Shown: positions 1-6,316 of the stretch, piece by piece
Position numbering within the stretch: the first letter of the stretch is position 1
Layout: every line of letters starts with the position of its first letter
Source: Anaerolineae bacterium
GTDB lineage: Bacteria; Chloroflexota; Anaerolineae; UBA1429
Assembly (NCBI GenBank): GCA_007118555.1
Contig: SKRJ01000453.1
Span: 1-8,373 of the forward strand
Length of the DNA: 8,373 bases
Reading direction: 5' to 3'
Made by a program: the position numbers and the translations under genes
Notes under the pieces: generated by a model
What the model was told of the DNA's origin: nothing
Seen by the model: only the letters and a program-made list of their open reading frames with translations
The model's database searches: none

Positions 1-1517
1 CCGGCCTCGCCCATTGCCTCGACAAAGCCGGTGCCGAACCGTCGTATGAAATGGCTGAGGGGCAACTCGCGCTCCTGCGGGCGCCCCCGCGGAACCAGCT
101 TGTTGCACAGGCTCTGCAGCTCGTGGCGCGAATAGCCGGCGCGGCTGAGCTTGGAGTTGATCGCGCGCTCCTCCAGTTTGTCGATATTGCGCAGGGCGGT
201 GTTCACCGCCTGTTGCCAGGTCCGCCCCATATTGGGATCCAGCTCCTCCAGATAGGGCTTGAGGGGAGCCAGGGCGTCCTGCACCTGCTCACGGGCCTGA
301 TCAAAGCGCGCCAGATCCTCGGCGGGCATGCGGCTGCGCAGGATGGCATCGCGATCCAGCTCATCGGCGAGCATCTGATGCGGCGTAATGTTATAGGCGC
401 GCAGGCGCTCGCGCTCCTCGCTGGAGACGATGGTATAGGACTTGCGCGGAAAGAGCAGCGGCTGCGGCACGCCGAACAGCTCATACAGGGGCTTGAGCAT
501 GCCCTGGTAGGCGATCTCGCCGGCTCCCAGGGTGCTGGCCAGCACCGGCAGCACAGAATCGGCAAAGAGCGCGCGCAGGGCCGCATCCGTCGAGTACCGC
601 CCGGGACGCTCCCCGGCGTCTGGCGCCGCCTTGTCGGGGTCCTCGATGCGCACCCGGCGCCCGTCCGGCGCGAATGTATACATCAGCCCGGCGCTGTCGG
701 TCGAGAGCAGGGCCTGGTAACCGGCCTGCTCCAGGCGGGCGGCCACGTACTCCATCTGCTCCTGAATCGTCCCATGCTGCTGGATCATCTCGCAGAACAG
801 GTCGCCCGCCAAGGGCCGGAGCACATGCGGCTCGACCAGGATCAGGCCGTCATCGGCAAAGAGCCGCAAAAAGAGGGACGCCAGCCAGTCACAGTAGCGC
901 TCGGTATTGGGCGCAAAGAGCTGTTGCGTTTCCTCGGCAGAGGGGGCCTCGGGCATCGCCTCCCAGTACTCGTCCAGCGCCTCGCGCACCTCGTCGGTCA
1001 CCGTCAGATCGGCGATGGGGCGGCCCTTGTCGCGCCAGTCAAAGCTGACGCGGCCGATCTCGCCATCCTCACGGATGTACTGGGCATGATTGATCTCGCC
1101 GAAATCGTGGTCCTCGCTGGCCAGCCAATAGACGGGCGCCACCGTGACGCCCAGTTGCTCGCTGAGCTGGCGGGCCAGCCGGATGGTCGAGAGGATCTTG
1201 TAGGCGGCATACACGGGGCCGCCCAGCAGGCCGGCCTGCTGCCCCCCGATTACGATGTAGGTATCGGCCTCACGCAGAGCCTCGATGGCGGCCATCGTCT
1301 GGGCCGAGGCGCCACGCTCCCGGTTGTAGGCCGCCAGCAGCTCCGCCGCCCCCTCACGGGGATAGGCATAGCCCTGGCGCGCCTCCAGACTGGCGATATA
1401 GTCGGTGGGACCGTGGGTATAGAACGACAGCGCCTGGTCTTTGCCGTCGATATAGTCGAGAAAGAGGCGGTTCTCTTCCAAAAAGGGCAGGTCTCGCCAC
1501 GAACAGGTCTCTATCAT
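1..1517 (-). CDS. bshC: BshC, bacillithiol biosynthesis cysteine-adding enzyme (C-terminus cut by window edge)
   Basis: BshC performs the last step of bacillithiol synthesis in the cytoplasm, adding cysteine to glucosaminyl-malate. The open minus-strand frame gives about 505 residues with no stop before the edge; Bacillus subtilis BshC has about 539, so roughly 35 residues are missing. Family signatures seen: GGQQAGLLGGP at residues 91-101 followed by YAAYKILS, then VYWLASEDHDFGEINH at 129-144, and near the visible end GRPQERE followed by a hydrophobic segment, the typical BshC C-terminal block. The ATG at 1517 overlaps the methyltransferase stop as ATGA, with GAGGAG about 5 nt upstream inside that gene. 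It is the third gene of the hydrolase-methyltransferase-bshC unit. The family variant GGQQAGLLGG replaces the more usual TGQQAGLLTG. A 535-codon plus-strand frame covering this gene is an antisense shadow. Identity is strong; activity is inferred from the family. Confidence 0.95.
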   Translation of the reverse strand, partial: MIETCSWRDLPFLEENRLFLDYIDGKDQALSFYTHGPTDYIASLEARQGYAYPREGAAELLAAYNRERGASAQTMAAIEALREADTYIVIGGQQAGLLGGPVYAAYKILSTIRLARQLSEQLGVTVAPVYWLASEDHDFGEINHAQYIREDGEIGRVSFDWRDKGRPIADLTVTDEVREALDEYWEAMPEAPSAEETQQLFAPNTERYCDWLASLFLRLFADDGLILVEPHVLRPLAGDLFCEMIQQHGTIQEQMEYVAARLEQAGYQALLSTDSAGLMYTFAPDGRRVRIEDPDKAAPDAGERPGRYSTDAALRALFADSVLPVLASTLGAGEIAYQGMLKPLYELFGVPQPLLFPRKSYTIVSSEERERLRAYNITPHQMLADELDRDAILRSRMPAEDLARFDQAREQVQDALAPLKPYLEELDPNMGRTWQQAVNTALRNIDKLEERAINSKLSRAGYSRHELQSLCNKLVPRGRPQERELPLSHFIRRFGTGFVEAMGEA

Positions 1518-2281
1518 GCAGGCTCCTCAGGTTTGCGGGCAATAGCGAGCAGGCGGGTACTGTCAGGCCGCAGCGGCTGGCCGTCGAAACCGCCGTACAG
1601 GCCAAGATCGCGAAAGCCAATCTCTATCAGGATAGCAGACAACTCCTGGGGCGTATAGAGGCGCACCGACTCGTGAAAGGTCTCTTCGTGGCCCTCGTCG
1701 TCGCGGATGATCGTCGTCTTTTCGACGCGCTTGCCATCCGGGGTAATGCGTCGCTCGTTGCGCACCCAGCGCCCCTGCCGCTCCCCCTCGTCCATGGGCG
1801 TCAGATGTTCCACCACGTACCGACGGTTCATGTGGTCCAGGACGAACACGCCGCCGGGCTTGAGCGCACGGTATACCCCCTCCAGCACAACCCGGTTCTC
1901 GCGATCCTCGTCGAAATAGCCAAAGGAGGAAAAGAGCGAGAGGACGGCGCAAAAGTGGTTTTCAAAGGGGATGCAGCGCATGTCGGCCTTGATGAGATCG
2001 ATCTGACAGGGAGTATCGGAGCTCTCAGCGGCCAGGGTCCGCTCTGCGGCCTCCAGAAGCGTCTCGGACAGGTCCAGACCATAGAGCTGGCGAAAGCCCA
2101 TCTCGCGCAGGGCACACAGATAGCGCCCTGCGCCACAACAGAGGTCGAGAACGGGCTCGTCCCTGTCACACGGAATGTGGGACAACAGGGCGCGCAGGTT
2201 CTCCCGGGCCTCTTGCTCGTCGCGATGGGCATACAGCTCGAGATAGGTCTCGCCAAAGCTCTTTTCGAACCAGGCTGTCAT
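1514..2281 (-). CDS. Class I SAM-dependent methyltransferase, candidate bacillithiol N-methyltransferase
   Basis: A 255-residue Rossmann-fold methyltransferase, cytoplasmic. Motif I is VLDLCCGAGRY at residues 44-54, the acidic end of strand 2 is D70 in GLDLS, the adenine-side acidic residue is D100 in KADMR, and ALKPGGVFVLDH forms the post-motif strand. The C-terminus has GGFDGQPLRPDSTRL, common in a set of small-molecule methyltransferases. The frame is open to an ATG at 2314, but the ATG at 2281 is preferred: it overlaps the upstream hydrolase stop as ATGA, has GAGGAG 11 nt upstream, and gives the WFEKSFGETYLELYAHRD start expected of the family. Its own stop overlaps the bshC start. The placement between a thiol-type hydrolase and bshC suggests it methylates bacillithiol, as reported for NmbA (CT1040) of Chlorobaculum tepidum. 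The methyltransferase class is seen in the sequence; the substrate is inference. Confidence 0.88.
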   Translation of the reverse strand: MTAWFEKSFGETYLELYAHRDEQEARENLRALLSHIPCDRDEPVLDLCCGAGRYLCALREMGFRQLYGLDLSETLLEAAERTLAAESSDTPCQIDLIKADMRCIPFENHFCAVLSLFSSFGYFDEDRENRVVLEGVYRALKPGGVFVLDHMNRRYVVEHLTPMDEGERQGRWVRNERRITPDGKRVEKTTIIRDDEGHEETFHESVRLYTPQELSAILIEIGFRDLGLYGGFDGQPLRPDSTRLLAIARKPEEPA

Positions 2282-2919
2282 GCGATGCCGTGCTCCTCTT
2301 TGTAAGCCGCCCAATTGCGCTTGAGGTCCACAAAGGCATCATAGTTGGGCTGCAGGAGAAACGGGTTGGTCAGCCGCTCGTCACCGATGGTGGAAAAGGG
2401 CGCCACGCCCACATCGTGCCCCGGATAGACGACGGTGTCATCGGGCAGGGCCAGCAGCTTTTCATGGAGCGAGTGATACTCTTCCCTGGCCTCCTCGCCC
2501 AGATCGGTGCCCCCGACCTTGCCGACGAACAGGGTGTCGCCGGTAAAGACGGCCCCGTTTACGAGGAAACAGAGGGCGTCGGGCGCATGGCCCGGCGTGT
2601 GGATCACGCGGATCTCGAGCGCGCCCAGGGGCAGCACCGCGCCATCCTCGAGGGCGGTCCCCGTGCGGGGGTCGGTGTCGCCATAGCCCAGGGCCTGCAC
2701 GCCGGTCAGCTCGGCCATCGCGTCATTGCCGTTCGTGTGGTCCTCGTGGCCGTGGGTGTTGAGCACATAGAGGATCTCATAGCCCTGCTCCTGGGCAAAG
2801 CGCGCGATCTGCTCGGGTTTATAGGAAGGATCGATGACGGCGGCCTGCCGGCTGTCGGGATCGGCCACCAGATAGCCAAAGTTGCGGTCGCCGCCCATCG
2901 GAAACTGCTTGACGAACAT
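2278..2919 (-). CDS. Metallo-beta-lactamase-fold hydrolase, glyoxalase II / persulfide dioxygenase-like
   Basis: A 213-residue single-domain MBL-fold protein without signal peptide or membrane segment. Metal ligands are all present: HxHxDH as THGHEDH (H56, H58, D60, H61), H111 in HTPGHAPD, D128 in FTGDTLFVGKVGGTDL, and H168 in YPGHD. The GDTLF-VG-TDL block and the tail STIGDERLTNPF resemble glyoxalase II (YcbL type) and ETHE1/CstB-type persulfide dioxygenases, enzymes acting on thiol conjugates. Members of this set cannot be separated by eye. AGGAGG lies 4 nt before the ATG at 2919, and the stop overlaps the methyltransferase start as ATGA. It is the first gene of the bshC unit, so a bacillithiol thioester or bacillithiol persulfide is a reasonable substrate guess. 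It is not BshB, the deacetylase, which belongs to the PIG-L/LmbE family and lacks this motif set. Confidence 0.9.
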   Translation of the reverse strand: MFVKQFPMGGDRNFGYLVADPDSRQAAVIDPSYKPEQIARFAQEQGYEILYVLNTHGHEDHTNGNDAMAELTGVQALGYGDTDPRTGTALEDGAVLPLGALEIRVIHTPGHAPDALCFLVNGAVFTGDTLFVGKVGGTDLGEEAREEYHSLHEKLLALPDDTVVYPGHDVGVAPFSTIGDERLTNPFLLQPNYDAFVDLKRNWAAYKEEHGIA

Positions 2920-2960
2920 GCGGCCTCCTGTCTGTGCGAGATAGAATCGGCACGGGCAGC

Positions 2961-2990
2961 CCCCCTACAGAGGGGTTACCCGGTAGGGGG
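2961..2990. promoter_or_regulatory. 8-bp perfect inverted repeat at the likely transcription start of the bshC operon
   Basis: CCCCCTAC at 2961-2968 is exactly mirrored by GTAGGGGG at 2983-2990, with a 14-nt centre. It lies 41 bp upstream of the hydrolase ATG and directly downstream of the candidate -10 box. It could be an operator or a 5' leader hairpin. No U-tract follows on either strand, so a rho-independent terminator for the upstream glycosylase gene is less likely. Confidence 0.5.
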
Positions 2991-2991
2991 T

Positions 2992-3020
2992 ATACTGCCA
3001 GCAAACCGGTCGACTGTCAA
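2992..3020 (-). promoter_or_regulatory. Candidate sigma70-type promoter of the hydrolase-methyltransferase-bshC operon
   Basis: On the minus strand a perfect TTGACA occupies 3020-3015, overlapping the stop codon of the glycosylase gene. A 17-nt spacer leads to CAGTAT at 2997-2992, which matches TATAAT at three of six places; TATACC, three bases further on, is a better -10 match but needs a 20-nt spacer. The leader to the ATG would be about 65 nt. Seen by motif only; the strength of the -10 is doubtful. Confidence 0.45.
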
Positions 3021-4246
3021 CCGCACGCGGGCTGGCACTGGGCAAGCATGTCCACCAGCGGCGCCGTGGCCGCCTCGGGCGCCACGACCCTGGCATCAAT
3101 GGCGTTGCACCCGTTGAACCCCGCTAACCCCCAGAGGCCCTCGGCCAGCGCCCGCAGCAGTTGGCCCTCCGGGGCGACATCGGCCTCGAACTCGAGGCGC
3201 TGCAGTAGCAACGTCTCGGCCTTGCGATCGGCCTTGGCGTCGACGCGGGCGATGAATCGCTCGCCCCACAGGATCGGCAGCACAAAGTAGCCATAGCGGC
3301 GCCTGGCCTTGGGCACATAGCACTCGAGGGTATAGTCCATGCCAAAGAGCGTGGCGAGCCAGTCACGATGAATCACGAGGTTGTCAAAGGGCGAGAGGAT
3401 GTGCAGGCGCGGCGTATCGGTGGACAGCGCATCGGCGCACGCCAATGCTTCGGGGCGCGTGTACCAGCCGTCGCGCTCGATGCCGGCGATGCTCACAGGC
3501 ACGGCCTGCCCCTCCTCCGCCAGCGCCTGCAGGCCCTTGGCCAGCAGCGTGCGATAGCGTCCCTGCCAGCGGGTGTTGCCACCGCCGGCGATGCCCATCG
3601 AGTCGAGGGCCTGCTCCGCCAGGAACCGCCCCATCTCCGCATCGCTGGGCCAGGACGTGTCCACATCGGCGGGCAGCACCCGCTCCCGGAGGTCATAGAT
3701 GCGCTGAAAGCTGCGGCGCTCCCTGACCATCAGCTCGCCCGCGGTAAAGAGGTACTCGAGCGCCTGCTTGGCGGGCTTCCACGACCACCAGCCCTCGCGT
3801 TGGAAATCGGGGGGCGCCTCGAAATCGGCCGAGCCGAGCCCCCCCTCGTCGCGGATGCGGTCCCGCACCGTGTCGAGATCGTCCTGCATCTCGGCCAGCC
3901 GCTCTGATTTATAGTGGCGCCGGGTGTGGTCCCGCATGATGGGCAGGCAGTAGCGATAGTGGTGTATGGGGATATACGAGGCCGCGGGATACCAGTACTC
4001 GAACAGCCCCCGCTCGCCGGCGTGGGCCGTGTCCAGGTGATCGGGCTCATAGGCAGGCTGCCGCGCCCACAGGGTGTGGTGATGGGCCCGCTCGACCACA
4101 GAGATGGTGTCGATCTGGACATAGCTCAGGCGTTGCACCGTGTCGAGCACGCCCTGTGCGCCGACGCCGGGCGCCCAACGCCCATCCAGCCCCTGGGCCT
4201 GCAGGAACAGCCGGCGGGCCTGCGCGCGGGTGATCTCTATGGCCAT
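3017..4246 (-). CDS. ycaQ: Winged-helix DNA glycosylase of the YcaQ/AlkX type
   Basis: A 409-residue protein, close to the length of E. coli YcaQ. The family consists of winged-helix DNA glycosylases (COG3214, HTH_42 fold) that remove alkylated bases and unhook interstrand crosslinks. Visible signatures: LSYVQIDTISVV at residues 40-51, carrying the Q44-I-D46 pair that marks the AlkX (Q-x-D) rather than the AlkZ (Q-x-Q) branch; HHHTLWAR at 55-62; FEYW at 82-85; LSPFDNLV at 284-291; then YVPKARRRYGYFVLP and RVDAKADR, the conserved C-terminal block. The frame is open to an ATG at 4345, but the ATG at 4246 is chosen because GGAGGT sits 5 nt upstream and the family start (ITRAQARRLFLQAQGL) begins there. 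It stands first on the minus strand, 97 bp before the hydrolase gene, so it may share transcripts with the bshC unit. Fold and branch are well supported; the actual lesion is not known. Confidence 0.92.
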   Translation of the reverse strand: MAIEITRAQARRLFLQAQGLDGRWAPGVGAQGVLDTVQRLSYVQIDTISVVERAHHHTLWARQPAYEPDHLDTAHAGERGLFEYWYPAASYIPIHHYRYCLPIMRDHTRRHYKSERLAEMQDDLDTVRDRIRDEGGLGSADFEAPPDFQREGWWSWKPAKQALEYLFTAGELMVRERRSFQRIYDLRERVLPADVDTSWPSDAEMGRFLAEQALDSMGIAGGGNTRWQGRYRTLLAKGLQALAEEGQAVPVSIAGIERDGWYTRPEALACADALSTDTPRLHILSPFDNLVIHRDWLATLFGMDYTLECYVPKARRRYGYFVLPILWGERFIARVDAKADRKAETLLLQRLEFEADVAPEGQLLRALAEGLWGLAGFNGCNAIDARVVAPEAATAPLVDMLAQCQPACG

Positions 4247-4251
4247 CTGGC

Positions 4252-4257
4252 ACCTCC
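4252..4257 (-). promoter_or_regulatory. Shine-Dalgarno site that fixes the start of the YcaQ-type glycosylase
   Basis: The minus strand reads GGAGGT with a 5-nt gap to the ATG at 4246. The upstream alternative ATG at 4345 would add 33 residues of low-complexity, Arg/Pro/Gly-rich sequence not expected in the family, so this site decides the start. Confidence 0.8.
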
Positions 4258-4282
4258 CCGGTCGTGAGAATGACGGACCTGG

Positions 4283-4288
4283 ATCATA
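4283..4288 (-). promoter_or_regulatory. Candidate -10 box of the YcaQ-type glycosylase gene
   Basis: The minus strand reads TATGAT (five of six to TATAAT), 36 nt upstream of the ATG, with TGTGG just before it. No -35 resembling TTGACA is found 16-18 nt upstream; that stretch is GC only. A regulator-assisted or extended -10 type promoter would fit. Confidence 0.4.
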
Positions 4289-4294
4289 CCACAG

Positions 4295-4304
4295 CCCGCG
4301 CGGG
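4295..4304. repeat. 10-bp perfect palindrome in the divergent intergenic region
   Basis: CCCGCGCGGG reads the same on both strands. It lies 6 bp upstream of the candidate TATGAT of the glycosylase gene, where an activator or repressor could bind. In a GC-rich genome such a site may also be chance. Confidence 0.4.
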
Positions 4305-4355
4305 TCCGCGAGCCTCCTCCGTCCCGCCGTTTGCAGCCCGGCCACGCCCTGGTGC

Positions 4356-4382
4356 GGTTATCATTTTCGTGAACCTTTTTTT
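4356..4382 (+). other. Weak hairpin followed by a seven-T tract in the divergent region
   Basis: GGTT and AACC flank an A/T-rich loop, with a possible CA/TG extension past a 2-nt bulge, and TTTTTTT follows at 4376-4382. No plus-strand gene ends here. The tract lies 17-23 bp before the candidate -35 of the membrane-protein gene, so an UP-element-like A/T block is the likelier role than a terminator. The remaining intergenic sequence (4305-4355) shows nothing further. Confidence 0.3.
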
Positions 4383-4398
4383 GCCGTATGCCCCGGAT

Positions 4399-4426
4399 TT
4401 GACAACGTTGACGCCCTCGCTATCGT
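4399..4426 (+). promoter_or_regulatory. Candidate sigma70-type promoter of the AbrB-family gene
   Basis: A perfect TTGACA at 4399-4404, a 16-nt spacer and TATCGT at 4421-4426 (four of six). A second, overlapping pair is TTGACG at 4408-4413 with TATTAC at 4432-4437 (18-nt spacer). The palindrome CAACGTTG at 4403-4410 overlaps both -35 boxes and could be an operator half. The leader to the ATG would be about 33 nt. Confidence 0.55.
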
Positions 4427-4465
4427 AAGGCTATTACGCTTGGGCAATCCGTACGAAAGGCACGC

Positions 4466-5569
4466 ATGAAACAAGCCCTGTCCTCGACCAAGTGGGGTGT
4501 CTGGATCGCGCTGGTGGTAGCTCTGGCGGGCATCTGGCTCGGCCACACGTTCCCCATCCCGGGCGGCCCCTTTACCGGGGCCATGATCGTCACAGGCGCC
4601 GTTAATCTCTGGCTGGGAACCCTGCGAGATGCGCCCAAGTGGCTCCAGACCGCGTCACGCGCCGTACTCGGGCTCAGCATCGGCGCCTCGGTGACCAACG
4701 AGACGGTGCAGGCCATCGCGGCCTCCCTTGCGCCGGTGGTGATCATGATCGTGCTGGTGACCGTGTTGGGGATCGTGGCGGCGTGGGCCATCAGCCGCTA
4801 TACCCGCATGCGGCTGCCCACGGCCCTGTGCGGGGCGGCCCCTGGCGCGTTGCCCGCCATGGTGACCCTGTCAGAGGACCTGGGCGGCGAGTCGCCCGTG
4901 GTGGCCACCATGCACCTCATTCGGCTGATCAGCATCCTGCTGATCGTGCCCACCCTGGTAACCGTATCCTTTGCGCCCCAGGAGGCTGTTGCGGCGGCGC
5001 CCGTCCTGGAGGCGACGACGCCCTTTCATCCGGCCCTTTCGCTGGCACTGCTGGTGGCGGCGGGGCTGGCGGCAGGCTTTGTGGCGCGACATTTCAACCT
5101 GCCCGCGGGGGATCTGCTGGCGCCCATGTTCGTGGCGGCGTTGATGAACCCCACCTGGCTGCAGATCGCGGTCTTTCCCAACAGCCTGCGGCTCTTTTCC
5201 CATTGGATCATTGGCATGGGGGTGGGCGTCTCGATCAACGCCAAGGTGCTGCGTGATTTCAAGCCGTTCATGGTGGCCGGCGTCCTGATGACGGCCTTTC
5301 TCATCACCAGCGGGTTCGCCCTGGGCTGGCTCCTCTCGGTCATCACCGAGATCGACCTGCTCACCGCCGTCATCGGCTGCGCCCCGGGCGGCGCCACGCC
5401 CCTGATCATCCTCGCGGGCGAGCTGGGCGCCGACGCCCAGTTGGTGGCCGCCATGCACGTCTCCCGCATGCTGATCCTGATGGTGCTCTTGCCGGTGCTG
5501 ATTCGCGGCACCGCGCGGCGCCTGGCCACGGGGACGGCCAAGCCGTCGGTCGCCGAGCCCCTGGCATAG
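4466..5569 (+). CDS. AbrB-family integral membrane protein with internal duplication
   Basis: A 367-residue polytopic membrane protein, about ten hydrophobic segments, with no cleavable signal obvious beyond the first segment. It shows the family's tandem duplication: GAAPGALPAM at residues 123-132 followed by VATMHLIRL matches GCAPGGATPL at 304-313 followed by VAAMHVSRM, about 181 residues apart. IPGGPFTGAM near the start likewise matches NLPAGDLLAPM in the second half. The family (Pfam AbrB, often labelled putative ammonia monooxygenase) is unrelated to the Bacillus DNA-binding AbrB; its biochemical role is not established and the monooxygenase label is poorly founded. The E. coli member was named for an effect on aidB, an alkylation-response gene, which is curious next to an alkylation-repair glycosylase. 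The ATG at 4466 has a modest GAAAGG 5 nt upstream. The gene is transcribed alone, divergent from the glycosylase gene and convergent with the SIS gene. Confidence 0.9.
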   Translation: MKQALSSTKWGVWIALVVALAGIWLGHTFPIPGGPFTGAMIVTGAVNLWLGTLRDAPKWLQTASRAVLGLSIGASVTNETVQAIAASLAPVVIMIVLVTVLGIVAAWAISRYTRMRLPTALCGAAPGALPAMVTLSEDLGGESPVVATMHLIRLISILLIVPTLVTVSFAPQEAVAAAPVLEATTPFHPALSLALLVAAGLAAGFVARHFNLPAGDLLAPMFVAALMNPTWLQIAVFPNSLRLFSHWIIGMGVGVSINAKVLRDFKPFMVAGVLMTAFLITSGFALGWLLSVITEIDLLTAVIGCAPGGATPLIILAGELGADAQLVAAMHVSRMLILMVLLPVLIRGTARRLATGTAKPSVAEPLA

Positions 5570-5579
5570 CGGCTTGGCC
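5536..5579. terminator. Perfect 10-bp inverted repeat across the convergent stop codons
   Basis: GGCCAAGCCG at 5536-5545 is exactly mirrored by CGGCTTGGCC at 5570-5579. The 24-nt loop holds a second small stem, TCGG (5546-5549) with CCGA (5553-5556), and the stop of the membrane-protein gene; the right arm runs into the stop of the SIS gene. It would form an RNA hairpin on either transcript, as expected for a shared end of convergent genes. No U-tract follows on either side, so it may act as a 3'-end stabiliser or a non-canonical terminator. Confidence 0.5.
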
Positions 5580-6316
5580 TATAGCGGTTTGATGCGCGGC
5601 AGCAGCTCGCGGATATAGGCCTCGTTGCGCTCCTCGCCACCATCGATATTGGCCGAGCTAAAGTGCTGCAGCTCGATCCCCCGCCGGAGCAGCTCGCCGG
5701 CCACCTCGGCTACGAGCATCTGCAGGATCGCGACGCCGGTGGCGCTGGAGGTGGGGCAGATGGGGGTATCCATGCCGGGGAGCGTCAGCGACGCATCGCC
5801 CAAGACGCCATGGTTGTCCAGCACCACGTCGGCCACCTCGAACAGCCGCTTGCCCGCGGTGTTGCGCGGCGCCACCTGGGTGGAATGTGCCATGCTGGTC
5901 AGTGCAATGACGCCCACGCCCATCTCTCGCGCGGAGAGCGCCATCTCGACGGGCACGGCATTGCGCCCCGAGTTGGAGGCAATGAGCAGCACGTCGCCCT
6001 GCTGGATGGGGGTATTCTGCAGGATGATCCCGGCGAGGCCCTCGACCCGTTCCACGTCCGAGCTCTTGCGCGCCCCATTGTGCAGCATCAGGCTTTCCTC
6101 GAGGATAGGATAGACCGACACCGGCCCGCCCGCCCGATAGAACAGCTCCAGGGCCAGCATGTGCGAGTGCCCCGTGCCAAAGAGATAGAGCAGCCCGCCC
6201 CCCTGCAACGCATCGGCGACCATGGTGGCCGCCTGCTGCAGCGCATCGGCCTCCTGCTCGCGAATCTCGCGCAGAATCCGTTGCAGGTTCTCTAGATACT
6301 GCCCAGCGTAGCGCAT
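5579..6316 (-). CDS. SIS-domain sugar-phosphate-binding protein, UPF0309 type
   Basis: A 245-residue cytoplasmic protein with one SIS (sugar isomerase) domain. Signatures of the UPF0309 group: LFGTGHSHMLALELFYRAGG starting at residue 45, HNGARKSSDVERVEG at about 79-93, the phosphosugar-binding loop SNSGRN at 114-119, ALTSMAHS, and the C-terminal SANIDGGEERN at 221-231. SIS domains bind phosphosugars and either isomerise them or sense them. It lacks an HTH domain, so it is not an RpiR regulator, and it does not show the MurQ etherase signature. The frame is open to 6595, but the ATG at 6316 starts the family N-terminus and has GAGGAG 8 nt upstream within the kinase gene, which it overlaps by 25 bp. 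Coupling to a GlcNAc kinase suggests that its ligand is an amino-sugar phosphate; the reaction is unknown. Confidence 0.9.
   Translation of the reverse strand: MRYAGQYLENLQRILREIREQEADALQQAATMVADALQGGGLLYLFGTGHSHMLALELFYRAGGPVSVYPILEESLMLHNGARKSSDVERVEGLAGIILQNTPIQQGDVLLIASNSGRNAVPVEMALSAREMGVGVIALTSMAHSTQVAPRNTAGKRLFEVADVVLDNHGVLGDASLTLPGMDTPICPTSSATGVAILQMLVAEVAGELLRRGIELQHFSSANIDGGEERNEAYIRELLPRIKPL

Noticed and set aside
51..1658. 535-codon plus-strand open frame opposite bshC
   Set aside because: It has no recognisable family and sits antisense to an unmistakable BshC. Long antisense frames are expected in GC-rich genes with strong third-position bias.
2961..2990. Rho-independent terminator of the glycosylase gene
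   Set aside because: The stem is only 8 bp with a 14-nt loop and no U-run follows on the minus strand; its place just after a promoter fits an operator or leader better.
1673..3117. Two long plus-strand open frames opposite the methyltransferase and MBL hydrolase
   Set aside because: Same antisense-shadow explanation; their translations show no domain and the minus-strand genes have complete active-site motifs and ribosome sites.
4247..4345. N-terminal extension of the YcaQ-type glycosylase
   Set aside because: It would include the putative -10 and the Shine-Dalgarno site; the added residues do not fit the family.
4356..4382. Rho-independent terminator on the plus strand
   Set aside because: The stem is short and bulged and no plus-strand gene ends upstream; the T-tract is better explained as an A/T block before the promoter.
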